A stretch of 64,000 bases of DNA, taken from Eustoma russellianum. Its lineage: Eukaryota > Streptophyta > Magnoliopsida > Gentianales > Gentianaceae. Shown here piece after piece: positions 11,989 to 24,694 of the stretch; position 1 is the first letter of the stretch; each line of letters opens with the position of its first letter. The stretch is from positions 21,741,318-21,805,317 of the forward strand of contig AP025054.1 in NCBI GenBank assembly GCA_036186865.1, written 5' to 3'. The notes beneath the pieces are model-generated. The model was not told the origin of the DNA. It did not search any database and saw only the letters and a list, made by a program, of their open reading frames with translations. Made by a program: the position numbers and the translations under genes.

Positions 11989-13388
11989 TGTAGGATCTGC
12001 AAGACACCACTAGAAGGGGGGTTGAATAGTGGGTGCGGAAAATGTGGTTTTTAAAATAGTTTTAAACCAAAAACCAAAATTTTGAAAATAGTTTCTGTTT
12101 TCAGAACCTGTTTTAAAACGTTTTGAAAACTAAGTTGCAGATCTTCAAAAATTCTGAAATTTGGAGAGAACTTAGCATCAGATGTTATGAGTGTCTTCTA
12201 AAAATTTCAGATTTAAATTCAACCTCTAACCCCTTGGAAATTTGTTGGTGGTCAGATTGCCCAAATCTGCCAGAAACGGTAGTGTGATTTGAAAAATTAA
12301 TTCCTATTTGTACGTAACTCCAAATGCTCTGAAAATTTAAATACTAACCCCATATAAGTTTTATTTAAATGGGCTGAAACAGTTTTGAAAAATTCTGTTG
12401 GGAAGTTAGTCAAACACGATCAAAGTCTCAACCTTTACAAGCCTGAAAATCAGACTGCACTAGTATCAGATCTTTGGATGTTTGGATGACTTATACTTGT
12501 ATAAAATAGTTGCCACTTGTGTCAAATTAACCTTAGGACGTGTGGCTATGATTCTGGAAAGTTTCGTAGTTTTTGAAATTCGTTTACTATTTTTACGAAC
12601 GTGATCAAAAACAATAAACAGTGCTGAAACTGAAAGTAAGTGCTGAAAGTAAATGACACCAAGAATTTTATACTGGTCCGGTTATAAACAACCTACTCCA
12701 GTCTTCGAGGACACCTTCCTCGGTTAGAACCAAACACACAACACAAAGTAACACTTTACCACAGGGTTAATGGAGTTACACACCAACTCCAAACCTTTAC
12801 AAACCTTGTATGAGAATACAATTGTCACGAACACCACCACCTCGCAAGTGCAAGATTGATCACACCTTTATCAATCTTTTACAATGATAAAGAATATGTG
12901 GTGGACTATATGAAGCCTATTCAAGTATATGAATGTAAGTACAATAGGCTTTTAGAGAGAAGAAAGAAAGAGAGTGTAGAAGAGAAGGCTAAAACGTTTT
13001 TTGATCTTTCAAATTTGCAAGGCTTGTTCTTCTTTTTGTTTTGCACTTTTCCTTCCTTTTTAACATGTGTTGGCCGCCCCCCTTTGTACTCTTTCCTCTC
13101 TTGAAAATTATCTTCTAAGTCCTTGGAAGAGTATATGGCATCATTGTGACATGTCTTTGCTTACTTGGCATGTTCTCATTGGATGATCATTAAGCTCTTG
13201 CTTAATTGGTACTCATTGATTGGTTGGATGTTGTCATCACTTGATGACTAGACAAATATGAGAATAAAACTTAAAACATGTGCCAAAATCATCATAAAAT
13301 GATTACCATAATTCACAAGATCATCACATAAAATTTGGAACATAATTTTCTCCAATAAGCCATAAAAAATCGGCCATAATGCTACTTT

Positions 13389-13747
13389 ACATGCTGAAAT
13401 TTCAGCATGTGAAATATTTGTATTCTATTCAAAATTTTGCCAAGTTTGATTTGATTTATTTCTTGAAAATGAATCACCATTTAGTACAAGACATCTTTAT
13501 CAATTTTTAGAATAAAAATTAGACATCAATAAGGCCTAAAATTCGGCCACTATGCATTACACACATGCTGAAAATTTCAGCATGTGTGATATTCAAAGAT
13601 ATCACCATTTTAATTTTATAATATATTCAAAATATTTTCAAATTATCTCCCAATTATCCACATGATTCAAGACAAAAAAAATATGGCTCATTAAAGGGTA
13701 AAAATCGGCCAGCTCTTTAGCACACATGCTGAATTTTCAGCATGTGT
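13389..13747. repeat. Three long palindromes in the U3 of the SIRE LTR
   Basis: They lie at 13389-13410, 13561-13587 and 13722-13747, each built on the half-site ACATGCTGAAA and its reverse complement. The first is a perfect 22-bp palindrome, and the other two have a 1-base asymmetry at the centre. Each follows an AAATCGGCC-like block, so they are the cores of diverged repeats of about 160-170 bp. Confidence 0.8.
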
Positions 13748-14639
13748 CACAATTGTGACAAGATTTGAAATGTTACCTTTTGTAGTTCCTTTCTTTAAGT
13801 CACCAACATTGCATGCTTTATTCTTGACCAATCAAGATGCCAACAAAGCTCCACATATGCTCCATCTCAGCTGGAATAGGCGTGTGACATGGTTGTGCAT
13901 GTGCTGAATTTTATTTTTGCAAACATTGTAAAATAGTGCACATGTACTAATACACACATGGTATATTCCAATCAGCCCTTAATTGAATTTTCTAAAATAC
14001 TTTGAGATGTATGAAATATGTAAAAAGTGTCTAGATACATGTTATATGATGTGCCAAAAACGTTCCATGTGTCGTGTATGTAGAAAACCGAATTTTCGAC
14101 GTTTATCGATTACCCGATTTTTCTCTAATTAAATTCCAACTTTTTGCACATGCTATATATATTATGTTACACATAATATACATAAATTAAACTTTAAAAT
14201 TCAGCACTTTGGCTGATCTTAAAGTGGCGCCTAAACCATGTGACAAAATTGAAATTGGAATCTTCACAATTTGGCCTTAATGTGGGGTGATTTGTGTGTG
14301 CCAACATGGAATGATTTTATGGCTGCACATACCATGTAAGCCGCAAAATTTATGGCTATTTTTGAAGTGTAGGGGCTGGTCATCTATTTATGGCAAGTAC
14401 GTGATACGTTGGCGATGTTACGGTATTTACCCGATACGACAATTATTGGTTTAGAACCTTTTAACGTGTCGCATTAAATTTTTCATCACCATGACTTATA
14501 TCATATGATATAAGACATGAATATACTCATAAATATAAGTTAATTATGGTGGTGTGATGTTAATGTACGTACGTAAAATATATAACGTGTCGGTAGTACG
14601 TTGGAATAAATGTGTATGTGCCTTTTTCAAAAAAACTGA

Positions 14640-14662
14640 ATATATATATATATATATATATA
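14640..14662. repeat. TA dinucleotide microsatellite in the LTR
   Basis: About eleven TA units, likely length-polymorphic; it lies in the single-copy part of the LTR. Confidence 0.9.
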
Positions 14663-15007
14663 TTGGCATGTAATAAGTGTGGAGAGGAGAGGGAGAACTT
14701 TCCTTTCTTCAACTTGTTGTCTTTGTGCCGTTTCCAAATGTTGCTTCCTTAAATGAACTACTTAGTTTAATTAACTAAGTACTTCACTTAATGAACTAGT
14801 TTAGTTCATTAATAATGGCACCTGAAAATAGTTCAAACACAACAAATGTTTGCCATTTGACGTAAGATTTAAAGCTTCATGGCTCGTCAGTACGACAACA
14901 TTATATATGAACTATATAAGGCAAGTTATATGCAATATGCCATGCATTGCTTTGTAACACGTTTAAATCATGCATTTTGAAATCACTCAAACCCCTTTTT
15001 CTCTACA

Positions 15008-15183
15008 ATCTCCCCCATTTGATGATTTTCAAAATAACCTACATTCATGATTTAAATCTTATCACTCCCCCTTCAATCGTGCATAAATTCAAATTTTGAA
15101 TTTCAAATTTCAAATTCGCTCCCCCTTGATTTATGCAATCAGTTTCTCTCTCCCTCTTAAATCATGCATTCTCCCCCCCCCCC
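15008..15183 (-). other. Four polypurine-tract-like motifs of element F
   Basis: On + these read as CTCCCCC runs at about 15011, 15066, 15119 and 15170 (the last a C run of 13 or more). The first touches the LTR and is the likely plus-strand primer. The intervening 170 bp is AT-rich and non-coding. Confidence 0.65.
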
Positions 15184-15232
15184 CTTTATTTTGGAAAGTC
15201 AATCAAAAATGCATGTAAATATGGAAAGGTAA

Positions 15233-18200
15233 TCAAATCAAATCAGCAGAAATCATGCCTAACTTAGAACGAAGATTTTTGTGCATGGCTTGATTTAAGG
15301 CTTTAGTGAAGATATCTGCTACTTGTGCCTCTGTGCGTACGTGATCTATGACAATATCACCATTAATTATGTGATCACGAAGAAAATGATAACGTACTTC
15401 TATATGCTTGGTCTTAGAGTGTAGTACGGGGTTCTTAGATAGGTTGATTGCACTCATACTGTCACAATATATAGGAATTTTATTTACGGCAATTCCAAAG
15501 TCCGAAAGTTGTTGTTTTATCCATAATAATTGTGTGCAACAAAGACTAAGTGCCATGTACTCTGCTTCAGTAGTGGATAAAGCTACGCTGACTTGTTTTT
15601 TGAAAAACCATGAAATAAGTGAGTTTCCTATAAATTGGCAAGTGCCACTCGTGCTTTTCCTATCTATCTTACATCCACCATAATCAGCATCAGTATATGC
15701 ATGCAAATTAAAGTCACAATCTTTATCATACCAAATGCCTAAGGTGGGTGTGTGCTTAATATATCGGAATATTCTTTTCACCGCATTAAAGTGAGACACC
15801 TTTGGTTGACTCTGAAAACGTGCCCACATACATACACTGAACATGATATCAGGCCTACTAGCAGTAAGATATAACAAAGAGCCAATCATAGATCTATACA
15901 AGGCATTATCAAAATCTTTACCATGTTCATCTTTATCTAATTTGGTAGTAACACTCATAGGGGTGGGGGATGGTTTTAAATTCTCAAAATTGAACTTTTT
16001 AATCATATCATTTATATATTTGGCTTGGCTTATGTGGATGCCTTTACTCATTTGTTTAATCTGCAAGCCAAGAAAGTAGTTCAATTCGCCAACCATAGAC
16101 ATTTCAAATTCGGATTTCATGCAATTTTCAAAATCTTCAACAAGTTTATGAGAAGTAGAGCCAAAAATAATGTCATCAACGTAAATTTGAATAATCAGTA
16201 AATCTGATTTATCTTGTTTCAAAAATAATGTACTATCTATAGTACCTCTTTTAAAACCATTTTCTAATAGGAAAGTAGCAAAACGATCATACCATGCTCT
16301 AGGTGCTTGCTTTAGTCCGTATAGTGCCTTCTTTAGTTTGTACACGTCATCGGGATGTTTCAAATCTTCAAAATCGGGTGGTTGTTTCACGTATACCTCT
16401 TCTTGTATAAATCTATTTAAGAATGCACTTTTCATGTCCATTTGATAGAGTTTAAAATCTTTCATGCAAGCAATGGCAAGTAAAAGTCGTATAGCTTCTA
16501 ATCGTGCTACGGGTGCAAATGTTTCATCATAATCAATTCCTTCTTCTTAATTATAGCCTTGTGCTACAAGTCTAGCTTTATTTCTAACAACATTTCTATC
16601 TTCATTCATTTTATTTCTAAACACCCACTTTGTGCCTATTATGGTCTTATCTTGTGGTCGTGGCACTAAATCTCATACGTCATTTCTAACAAATTGATTA
16701 AGTTCGTCATGCATAGCATCAATCCAAGAAGAATCACTCAAGGCATCATGCACATTTTTGGGTTCAATTTCGGAAATCATAGCATGAAATTGATTTATTT
16801 CATCCGAAGTTATTCTTCTATGTGGTCGCACTCCGTGAGTGATATCACCTATAATGAGATCATGTGGGTGATCTCTATGCCATCTTGGTTGATTATTTTC
16901 TATGTTCTCATGCATTTCTAGAGTATCATGCATATCATGCATATCAAACATGCCATCATCATCATTCAACACGGGTTTCAATTCAAAATCATCATCATAT
17001 TCTTTATCTTTATTAATCTCACCAAATTCATTAAACTTCACATGAATAGATTCTATAATTTGTCTAGTGAGAGGGTCATAACATCTATATGCTTTTGAAT
17101 TTACAAAATATCCAACAAAGATGCATTCAATTGATTTAGATTCAAATTTATCTAAATTGTCTTTTGTATCTAAAACAAAACATTTGCATCCAAACACACG
17201 AAAATAGTCAATTTTAGGCATGCGATCACTTAATATCTCATAAGGCGTCTTATTTATTTTCTTTCTAATGGACAAGCGATTTATTATGTAGCATGCACAG
17301 TTTACGGCTTCTGCCCATAAAAATCTAGGCAATTTATTTTCGCATAACATAGTTCTAGCAATTTCTTGTAATGTCCTGTTCTTTCTTTCTACTACTCCAT
17401 TTAATTGTGGAGTTCTAGGTGGCGAAAACTCGTGTTTAATTCCTTTTTCTTCACAAAATGAAATCATGTCCTTGTTTTTAAATTCACCGCCTCTGTAACT
17501 TCTTATCTTTTTTACATTGACACCGTATTGATTTTCAAGTTATTTTAGTAGTTTCGCAATCCCAATAACACTATCATCCTTATGTGCAAGAAACAAAGTC
17601 CACGTATAACGAGAAAAATCATCAACAATCACACAAGCATAGTGATGCCCACCAAGACTCGTAGTGCAAATAGGACCAAACAAATCAATGTGTAGTAATT
17701 CTAAAACTCTAGTCGTGCTTATTTCATTTTTGGGTTTTAGTGACTCGCGTGTTTGTTTGCCTTTTATACAAGATTCACACAACTGAAAGTTGTCTAAATC
17801 AAGTGTAGGCAATCCTCGTATTAGGTTCTTTCGTTGGAGTTTTTCTAGTGTAGAAATGCCAATATGTCCTAAACGTCTATGCCACAAATTTACGTTAGGT
17901 TCATTTGACATGAAACACTTAACCTTAGCGTCTAACATATCATCCATAGAAAGCGTAAAAATGTTTCCTTCCCGTTTTCCTTTTAAGACTGTTTCTCCAT
18001 TTTTATTTATTATATTGCAATATAGGTGAGTAAAACACACATCAAAACCATTGTCAATACATTGCGAAATGCTAAGAAGATTATAAGATAAGTTGCTTAC
18101 CAAAAAGACGTTCGAGATTCGAAGAGTGCTTGGGTTTCCAATTGTACCTTTTTCGATGATCTTGCCTTCGTTGTTGTCTCCAAAGGTCATGGATCCGGCT

Positions 18201-18316
18201 TTTGTGACCTTCTTCAATTTCGTGAATAAGCTCAGGTCACCCGTCATGTTCCTCGAGCAACCACTGTCAATGAACCACTTGATAGATGTATCTTTTGATG
18301 TGTGGGTTCCCTGCAA
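15233..18316 (-). pseudogene. Broken copia pol of element F (protease, integrase, RT, RNase H)
   Basis: The protease motif WFIDSGCSRNMTG lies near 18270, GAG-pre-integrase NLWHRRLGHIG near 17880, and the integrase core at 17400-17760. The integrase linker runs to 16673. RT contains YVDDIIFGST near 16180, and RNase H contains DADYGG and STTEAEYMALS at 15700-15540. A 410-codon open stretch (15233-16465) covers most of RT and RNase H. Interruptions include stops near 17538, 16670 and 16545. Amino-acid text is close to element 1, so both descend from one SIRE-type family. Confidence 0.88.
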
Positions 18317-18371
18317 TGTGCAAAAATGATTTAGGTACCCTTTTAATTTTGGGTCCTTACGAGTTAGTTAT

Positions 18372-20281
18372 TCACCTCTTAGTAAAAGTACCTTTCAGTA
18401 CCCATACTTGGGTGATCCTTCTCGGTCTAGCAAATGGCAAGAATGTAGATGAAGATGCAATGTAGTAGACATGTGGTGAGTGCACTTTGGGCCTTTGGCC
18501 AAGAACTCCTTTGTACTCATTATATGTAGGACGTTTTTGATATGTCCTTGTGTTAGTGTGGATAGTGCGTGATCTTGATGGATGAAATGAATGTCGTGTA
18601 TGTATCACTTGTTTCTTCTCATATCTATATGGCACAAAATTGTATTTCGCATGATATGAGGAAGAAGTAAAGCGTGAGGAGGGGAGAGGTGGTCTTTGCG
18701 TCATCTTAGACGTCGTTTTTTGTTTTGGGGTGTCTACTTTCTTAGACACTACAAACTTGGTTGGTTTAATGGATACTTCATTTGTTTCAATGTATCCTAA
18801 ACCTGTTTTATCACTATCATGCTTTTGTGATAAGATAATACGCTCTAGCATGTTAGATCCCGTATCAAACTGTTTCATCATTTTCTCTAAGTTTGTATTC
18901 CTTGATTTCATTTCATTATTTTGCGTGGTCAATGATGAGATCTCTGTCTTTAATGCAGTAATGATACTTTATGACTCTTCTTTTGAATCGTTTAATTGAG
19001 CGACAAAATTCTCGTTAGAAGATTCTAACAGTTTCTTGTCTTCAATTAATCGCTTCTTTTCTTTCATGAGAGTCTTAATGAATTTATGCAATTCTAAGTA
19101 CTGACTAAAAAGATCATCATAAGAAGGCTCAGAGTCAGAATTAAAGTCAGATGATACCTCGTTTGATGCTTTGGACACAAAGCATACTTGAGCAGTCTCC
19201 TCTTCTGTTTCAGTCTTGGAATCCGATGTATCACTCCAAGTGGAGGCTTTAAGAGCTCGTTTCCTTTGCTTAGGTTCTGAGATAAGTCTATTCTTGTTCC
19301 GATCCTTGTCAGGGTATTTATTTGTTTGCTTGTCCTTATTAGGGCAGTCATATGATAGATGTCCAAGTTTACCGCATTCATAACACTTAACATCCTTGTC
19401 GTTTGTCTTGTTCTTATTTCTTTTAGTCAAAGTAGCCTTATTTTGTTTCTAAACGACTTTCTCATGAATTTTCTTAAGCATTTGGCCAATAAAATTAAGT
19501 CATCGTTATCTGATTCACAATCACTATCATCTACGTGATCGGAAGAAGTAGAGACGCATTCATTTGATTTAAATGCAATGGCTTTACCTTGTTTTGATGA
19601 TTCTGATTTCCTTATGGTGAGTTTGTTCTCATAAACCTTAAGTGATCCAATTAATTCTTCCATCTTGATTGACTTAGTTTCTTTACTTTCTTCGATTGCC
19701 GTTACTTTAGGGTCCCACTCGGATGGAAGGCTTCGCAAGACCTTTTGTACCTTTTCCTGCATAGTAAAGGCTTTGCCAAGAGACTCAAGAGAATTGTAAA
19801 TGTTAGTCAAGTGAAGATCCATATCAACGATAGATTCATTAGGAAATAATTTAAATGACTCGAGTGTGGACATAAGCATGTTTATCTTGGACTCTTTTAC
19901 TTGACTAGTGCCTTCGTGTTTCATTTCAAGTATTCTCCACATTTCTTGAGCACTAGAACAATTTGAAACATAACTAGATTCACTTTTACTTAGTCCATTT
20001 AAAAGTAACTGCATAGCCCTAGCGTTCATGCTCAGTCTCTTTTTATCCTCACTAGTATACTCTTGTCTAGGCTTAACGACCTCTAGTGTGACTCCATCTA
20101 CAGTGGACAACTTTGATGGAACAAATGGAACATCTTCTATAATTGACCAAAGATCAATATCAATTGTCATAAGTAAAAGTTTCATTCTTAACTTCCATTG
20201 AATGAAAGACTCACCGTCAAAGAGAGGGGGTCTTTGACTAGACATACCTTCTTGTTCGGTTTTGAAGTTTGTGGTTGCCAT
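18372..20281 (-). pseudogene. Broken gag of element F
   Basis: It starts with ATG at 20281 (MATTNFKTEQEG), 56 bp after the LTR end. The capsid-like part (FDGESFIQWKLRMKLLL) runs to a stop at 19427. A CX2CX4HX4C zinc knuckle (CYECGKLGHLSYDC) follows near 19390-19350. Then comes a coiled-coil-like region (19100-18840) and a basic tail running toward the protease, with stops at about 18969 and 18372. In an intact SIRE element these would form one gag-pol frame; here at least three breaks divide them. Confidence 0.85.
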
Positions 20282-20320
20282 CTCACGTAGATCGTTAGAT
20301 CCTTTTGATGTGAGTGTTCC

Positions 20321-20335
20321 TGCGCTCTAATACCA
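20321..20335 (-). promoter_or_regulatory. Primer binding site of element F
   Basis: In element sense it reads TGGTATTAGAGCGCA, two bases after the LTR end, matching the usual initiator tRNA-Met site TGGTATCAGAGC with one change. Confidence 0.8.
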
Positions 20336-20337
20336 CT

Positions 20338-21472
20338 TGTAGGATCTGCAAGGCACCATTAGAAAGGGGAGGTTGAATAGTGGGTGCGGAAAATGTGGTT
20401 TTTAAAATAGTTTTAAACCAAAAACCCAACTTCTGAAAACCGTTTCTGTTTTTAGGACCAGTTTAAAACGTTTTGAAAACTAGGTTGTAGGTCTTCAAAA
20501 ATTCTGAAATTTGGAGAGAACTTAGCCTCAGATGTTATGAGTGTCTCCTAAAAATTTCAGGTTTAAATTCAACCTCTAACCCCTTGGAAATTTGTTGGTG
20601 GTTAGATTGCGCAAATCTGCCAGAAACGGTAGTGTGATTTGAAAAATTAATTCCTATTTGTACATAACTCCAAATGCTCTGAAAATTTAAATAATAACCC
20701 CTTATAAGTCGTAATGGATTGAAACAGTTTTGAAAAATTCTTTTGGGAAGTTAGTCAAATACGATCAAAGTCTCAACATTTGCAAGCCTGAAAATCAGAC
20801 TGCACCAGTCTCAGAACTTTGGACGTTTGGATGACTTATACTTGTCCAAACAGGTTGGAACTTGTGTCAAATTAACCTTAGGACGCGTGCCTATGGTTCT
20901 GGAAAGTTTGGTAATTTTTGAAATTTGTTTACTATTTTTGTAAACGTGATCAAAAACAATAAACAGTGCTGAAACTGAAAGTAAGTGCTGAAAGTAAATG
21001 ACACCAAGAATTTTATACTGGTCCGGTTATAAACAACCTACTCCAGTCTTCGAGGACACCTTCCTCGGTTAGAACTAAACACACAACACAAAGTAACACC
21101 TTACCACAGGGTTAATGGAGTTACACACCAACTCCAACCCTTTACAAACCTTGTATGAGAATGCAATTGTCACGAACACCACCACCTCGCAAGTGCAAGA
21201 TTGATCACACTTTGATCAATCTTTTACAATGATAAAGAATATGTGGTGGACTATATGAAGCCTATTCAAGTATATGAATGTAAGTACAATAGGCTTTTAG
21301 AGAGAAGAAAGAAAGAGAGTGTAAAAGAGAAGGCTAAAACGTTTTTGATCTTTCAAATTTGCAAGGCTTGTTCTTCTTTTTGTTTTGCTCTCTTCCTTCC
21401 TTTTTAACATGAGTTGGCCGCCCCCTTTGTCCTCTTTCCTTTCTTGAAAATTATCTTCTAAGTCCTTGGAAG
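20338..21472 (-). repeat. Truncated 5' LTR of element F (R-U5 and a little U3)
   Basis: It matches 11989-13129 closely, with scattered substitutions and small indels, until CCTTGGAAG at 21472. There the two copies diverge abruptly. About 1.9 kb of U3 is missing. Confidence 0.85.
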
Positions 21473-23404
21473 TTGATGGTGTTCAAAATGCCATCAAAGG
21501 TAACAAATACGCCATGAAGACGGTGTAAGGGAACAGGTGACATGTTAAACCAACATGTAAGTGAACATGCGACATATATTTACACATATTTTATGAAATT
21601 AGTAAAATTATACATTTGAAGTATATTACATTCGAATAAACTTTACAAAATGTTATCTAAAAGGTTTGTATATTACATTTGAGCTTGGTACACTGTTGGA
21701 CGCTTCCTGCGTCTTTTTTGTATGGTTTGGGCAAACAATGCATGTTGAGGAGCTATGAAAGAGTGCTAAGTGTCCTTTTCTACTTGTATATGGCCGCCAA
21801 ATGGCGCCACGTGATGAGTTGCATGGTTATACTGCTTGCTTGCAGGTGTTTGCTCTAGCAGGAATCTTATTGGCCGAGCCGACCAGGATTACTGTGGGCA
21901 CCAGAGGCCCCGCTTACTTGCTGAGTTGAGATGAGACATACCTTAGTGTTGATCTTGCTGATGTTGACTTGAGATCAAATGCGTCTTTTATACGTTTGCT
22001 TGGACCAAATACACAATCAAGTCGTTGTGATCCAAGAGATGCATGTCATGATAATATATTCAATTGTTCAAAGTTGAGATTAAAAATATAAAGTTAATTT
22101 GTGGCTTGGTGTTGGTGGTATTTTTTTCAACATCATAATGCCAACCGCTCTTCCATCTAGGAAACAACAAAACAAAGGATCATAACAAGCAAAATTATGT
22201 GATATCTCTTATGTGGCAATGCTGATTTAGTATATATTTGTATACTAAATATACAATATTTAGTATAGAAATACTAAATCTTTAGTATACGAATATTTAG
22301 TTTACAAATATTTATCATACAAATACTAAAATATAGTACACAAATGATGATTTAGTATATAAAAATATTTAGTATGATCAATGTAACTTGTGGATTGGAG
22401 TTTGGTTAACGGAATTTTGTCAGAGGCATTTAGTATTTGTATATTTAGTATTTGTGAGGAAGTGGGAGAGTTAGCAGGGTTAGGTGATGGAGTAAATCTC
22501 ACAAGTACAACTTGTCCCGCAAAAAAATATGATGAGGTCTTGTAGTTTTTCCTCTTTCTTGGAGAAGGATTTCATCGTCCTCCTCACAGCAGCTTTCCAG
22601 CTCCAAGTTCACTTTTTTGGACCCTTGGACGAGTGCGAGGTTCTAGAGAGAAGTTAAAGAGTTTTCTCTCTAACGCACCATTGACTAAGAGCTCTTTCTT
22701 CGTATAGTTTGTCTTGGGATATTTGATTTCAAGGTCATCATCCATGTATTCTTGATTGAGACCGTGTTTTTCTTTTCAAACAAATTGCGGACTCTTTTTA
22801 TCTCACTCTTTACCGCTTGGAATTCATAATAATGTCCATTCTCGATGCCACCTTCTTCAACAATGTGATGCTATTATTTATATGACAATTTTTTCAAGTT
22901 ACTCACTAACTTGTTCTTCTTGTTTTAGTTGTTGAATAGTTGGCAAGTGGATTACCGCCATTGGTTAGCAACTGAAGGAATAAATGTGGGTGTAAAGAGT
23001 TTCCTTGAGGAAAGGTGGAGCCTGAAAAATGTTGATCTGTTGTGATGGATCACTGTGTACTCGATGTGAGTTGCATTTGTTATGGTTGAATAGAGTTGAA
23101 GTAGCTTAAGGCTGAGGTTGCTAACAAGTTATTGTCACTGACACACGGATCGTAAGTAATGCATTGATTAATCAACACCTTATGAAGGTAAAATATTGGA
23201 AAATGAGAAGTCAAATAAAATTATTGACTCAATGAAAACAACGTATAACACTGTACATAGAACCTCTAGTGTCCGCATTTAATTATTGATCGACTCCATG
23301 AAGTGTGATACCATTTGACACTCTGCATAAAAGCGGGTAAAAATAAAAGCGAGTATTGGCGTCAATAGCATCAAATGCATAGAAGAAAGGGGTTCAATAT
23401 AATG
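21473..23404. other. AT-rich intergenic stretch, no gene recognised
   Basis: No coding or repeat-family feature is recognised except a cluster of TAGTAT/ATACTAA words at about 22225-22460 (AT-rich, partly palindromic, possibly a decayed MITE). The segment at 22500-23150 has no convincing reading frame. Confidence 0.5.
22225..22460. repeat. TAGTATA-rich low-complexity block
   Basis: TTTAGTAT, TAGTATAC and their complements recur about ten times in roughly 230 bp and give local inverted repeats. No clean terminal repeats or target duplication are visible. Confidence 0.5.
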
Positions 23405-23587
23405 GGTTCATATCTCTTCACCGCAACTCCCTCACCCCGCGCGTCACCGCATGACATGTGGCAGCATGGAGGGGTGGTGAGTCTGAATGAGAGTAATCCT
23501 CATCCAGCTTCACCACCCCTCCCTGCTGCCACGTGTCACGTGGTGGAGAGTGAGGTGAGTCACCGCACGGTGAGGTGATCCCATCCG
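23405..23587. mobile_element. Foldback MITE, Mutator-like, copy 1 (183 bp)
   Basis: Inverted arms begin GGGTTCATATCTCTTCACC on the left and mirror on the right. The flanks carry a 9-bp duplication, CAATATAAT (23396-23404) and CAATATAAC (23588-23596), with one mismatch. Nine-base duplications are typical of the Mutator superfamily. GC content is far above the surroundings. Copies 2 and 3 lie at 30855 and 31262. A short open frame across it is an artefact of the GC-rich repeat. Confidence 0.85.
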
Positions 23588-23596
23588 CAATATAAC

Positions 23597-24412
23597 AAGG
23601 CGTGTTGCGTAGAAAGAAGTGAGAGATGTCTTTTTAATTTTGAATAGGCGCAGAGCAAATGCGTTGGGGAATTTGTAACCGTCCAACCTTTTCTCCGATG
23701 GAAGGTAAACCTTGTTAAAAGGGAGAGAACATGCATTTACAGCCATCTGAATCCAACACTTCTTAGTATTGGATCTCACCTATTCTCATGGCTCAGTTAT
23801 TGTCTTATTGAGATATAGCAAACTCAACCCAAAAAAAAAAAAAAAAAAATTTAAAATAAATTAAAATAAAATAAAATGAGAGAGAGAGAGATAGCGGAGC
23901 TAAATGCTCGTCACCACCGCTTTTTATTATTACTCCTATAGATTTGGCACTTGTTACCTCATGTTAGTTTCCTGTGCTGATCTACTTCAAAATCCTCGGG
24001 ACCTCATTATGAAATACCCAAATGTTTTCAAATCTATCGAACATCTCCAAGTTCACCATAACCTCACTTTTCCGACTGGACATGCAAAAATATACTCACA
24101 AACCATAAAAATGAAGGTGTAGAAAGAAAATCAAGTCTTATCCAACTCTGGATTCATTCAAGTCTTCTTAAGAAACTTCCCAACGAGTAACCTTACTGCA
24201 ATAAGATAAACTACGAAAGAAAAATATGATGAACACTCTCACATGTTAATTTGTGAACGTGAACAAACTACAACATTACTCATTGTCTTAGAGGCTCCCG
24301 TCTATGCCGGGGTATGGGAGACACAGATGTACACAACCATACCCATGTGTTAGAAATACACAGAGGTTGTTTCCCGATGACCCATAATACAAAGTGAATA
24401 GCTTGCATACAT
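23597..24412 (-). other. Region downstream of the AGD12-like stop codon, probable 3' UTR and flank
   Basis: It lies immediately 3' (on -) of the stop at 24413-24415. The transcript probably ends a few hundred bases below 24412, but I cannot fix a poly(A) site. A poly-A run near 23830-23850 and a GA repeat near 23877-23893 (on +) lie further down. No protein-coding evidence. Confidence 0.4.
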
Positions 24413-24694
24413 CTATTGCTCTAGAGGCATCCATTCTAGCTCTAGTTCTATTTCCCCAGATTCTACATTCTGGAGCTTCAGAGATACCGCTTGCTTCACC
24501 TTCCCATCAATTATGTTTACGGTGCTGTCTTCGATCAAGGCGTTATCATGTGATTTCAGCCATTTACCAATCTGCATGTCTTGAAACATCCCTGCATCCC
24601 CAAAGGCCATGGCTGAGGTTATCATTGGTTGGATATCAATCTCTGCTTCACCCATTATATCGTCCGCAGAAAAGGTGTCATGATCGTATACTTG
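24413..24694 (-). CDS. AGD12: AGD12-like terminal exon: end of C2 domain and stop codon
   Basis: Acceptor GATACAG precedes 24694 and the TAG stop is at 24413-24415; 93 codons plus stop, entering in phase 0. It begins QVYDHDTFSADDIMGEAEID, which carries the D-x-D calcium-binding pair and the last C2 strand. It ends with the plant-specific tail found in AGD11-13 (KWLKSHDNAL, NIIDGKVKQ, LKLQNVESGE, LEWMPLEQ). It is well conserved, without stops, so the C2 end looks under selection or only recently released from it. Confidence 0.95.
   Translation of the reverse strand, partial: QVYDHDTFSADDIMGEAEIDIQPMITSAMAFGDAGMFQDMQIGKWLKSHDNALIEDSTVNIIDGKVKQAVSLKLQNVESGEIELELEWMPLEQ

Larger units (their letters stand above)
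11989..15007 (-). repeat. 3' LTR of element F (about 3.0 kb)
   Basis: In element sense it begins TGTAGAGAAAAAGGGG next to the polypurine tract at 15008 and ends CAGATCCTACA. The 11989-13129 part is nearly identical to the truncated 5' copy. The 13130-15007 part has no partner in the window and contains three palindromes and a TA microsatellite. A short open frame on + at 12856-13104 lies inside this LTR and is not a gene. Confidence 0.8.
11989..21472 (-). mobile_element. Ty1/copia retrotransposon, SIRE-type, minus strand (F), 5' LTR truncated
   Basis: The order on - is truncated 5' LTR (20338-21472), primer site (20321-20335), gag, protease, integrase, RT, RNase H, polypurine tracts, full 3' LTR (11989-15007). 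Both LTR copies begin on + with TGTAGGATCTGCAAG and match over about 1.14 kb. The right copy then stops, so most of its U3 is missing. Gag and pol carry several stops. Protein text is close to element 1 (for example CSR.MT, LWHRRLGHIGI, DFGI), so the two are lineage relatives. It interrupts the decayed copia pol ending at 11988. Confidence 0.88.

Noticed and set aside
12856..13104. Open frame of 82 codons
   Set aside because: It is inside the LTR of element F; the second LTR copy has frame-shifting differences in the same place.
23375..23578. Open frame with Pro/Ser/His-rich product
   Set aside because: It is the translation of MITE copy 1, with the same SPRASPHDMWQ-type text as the other MITE copies.
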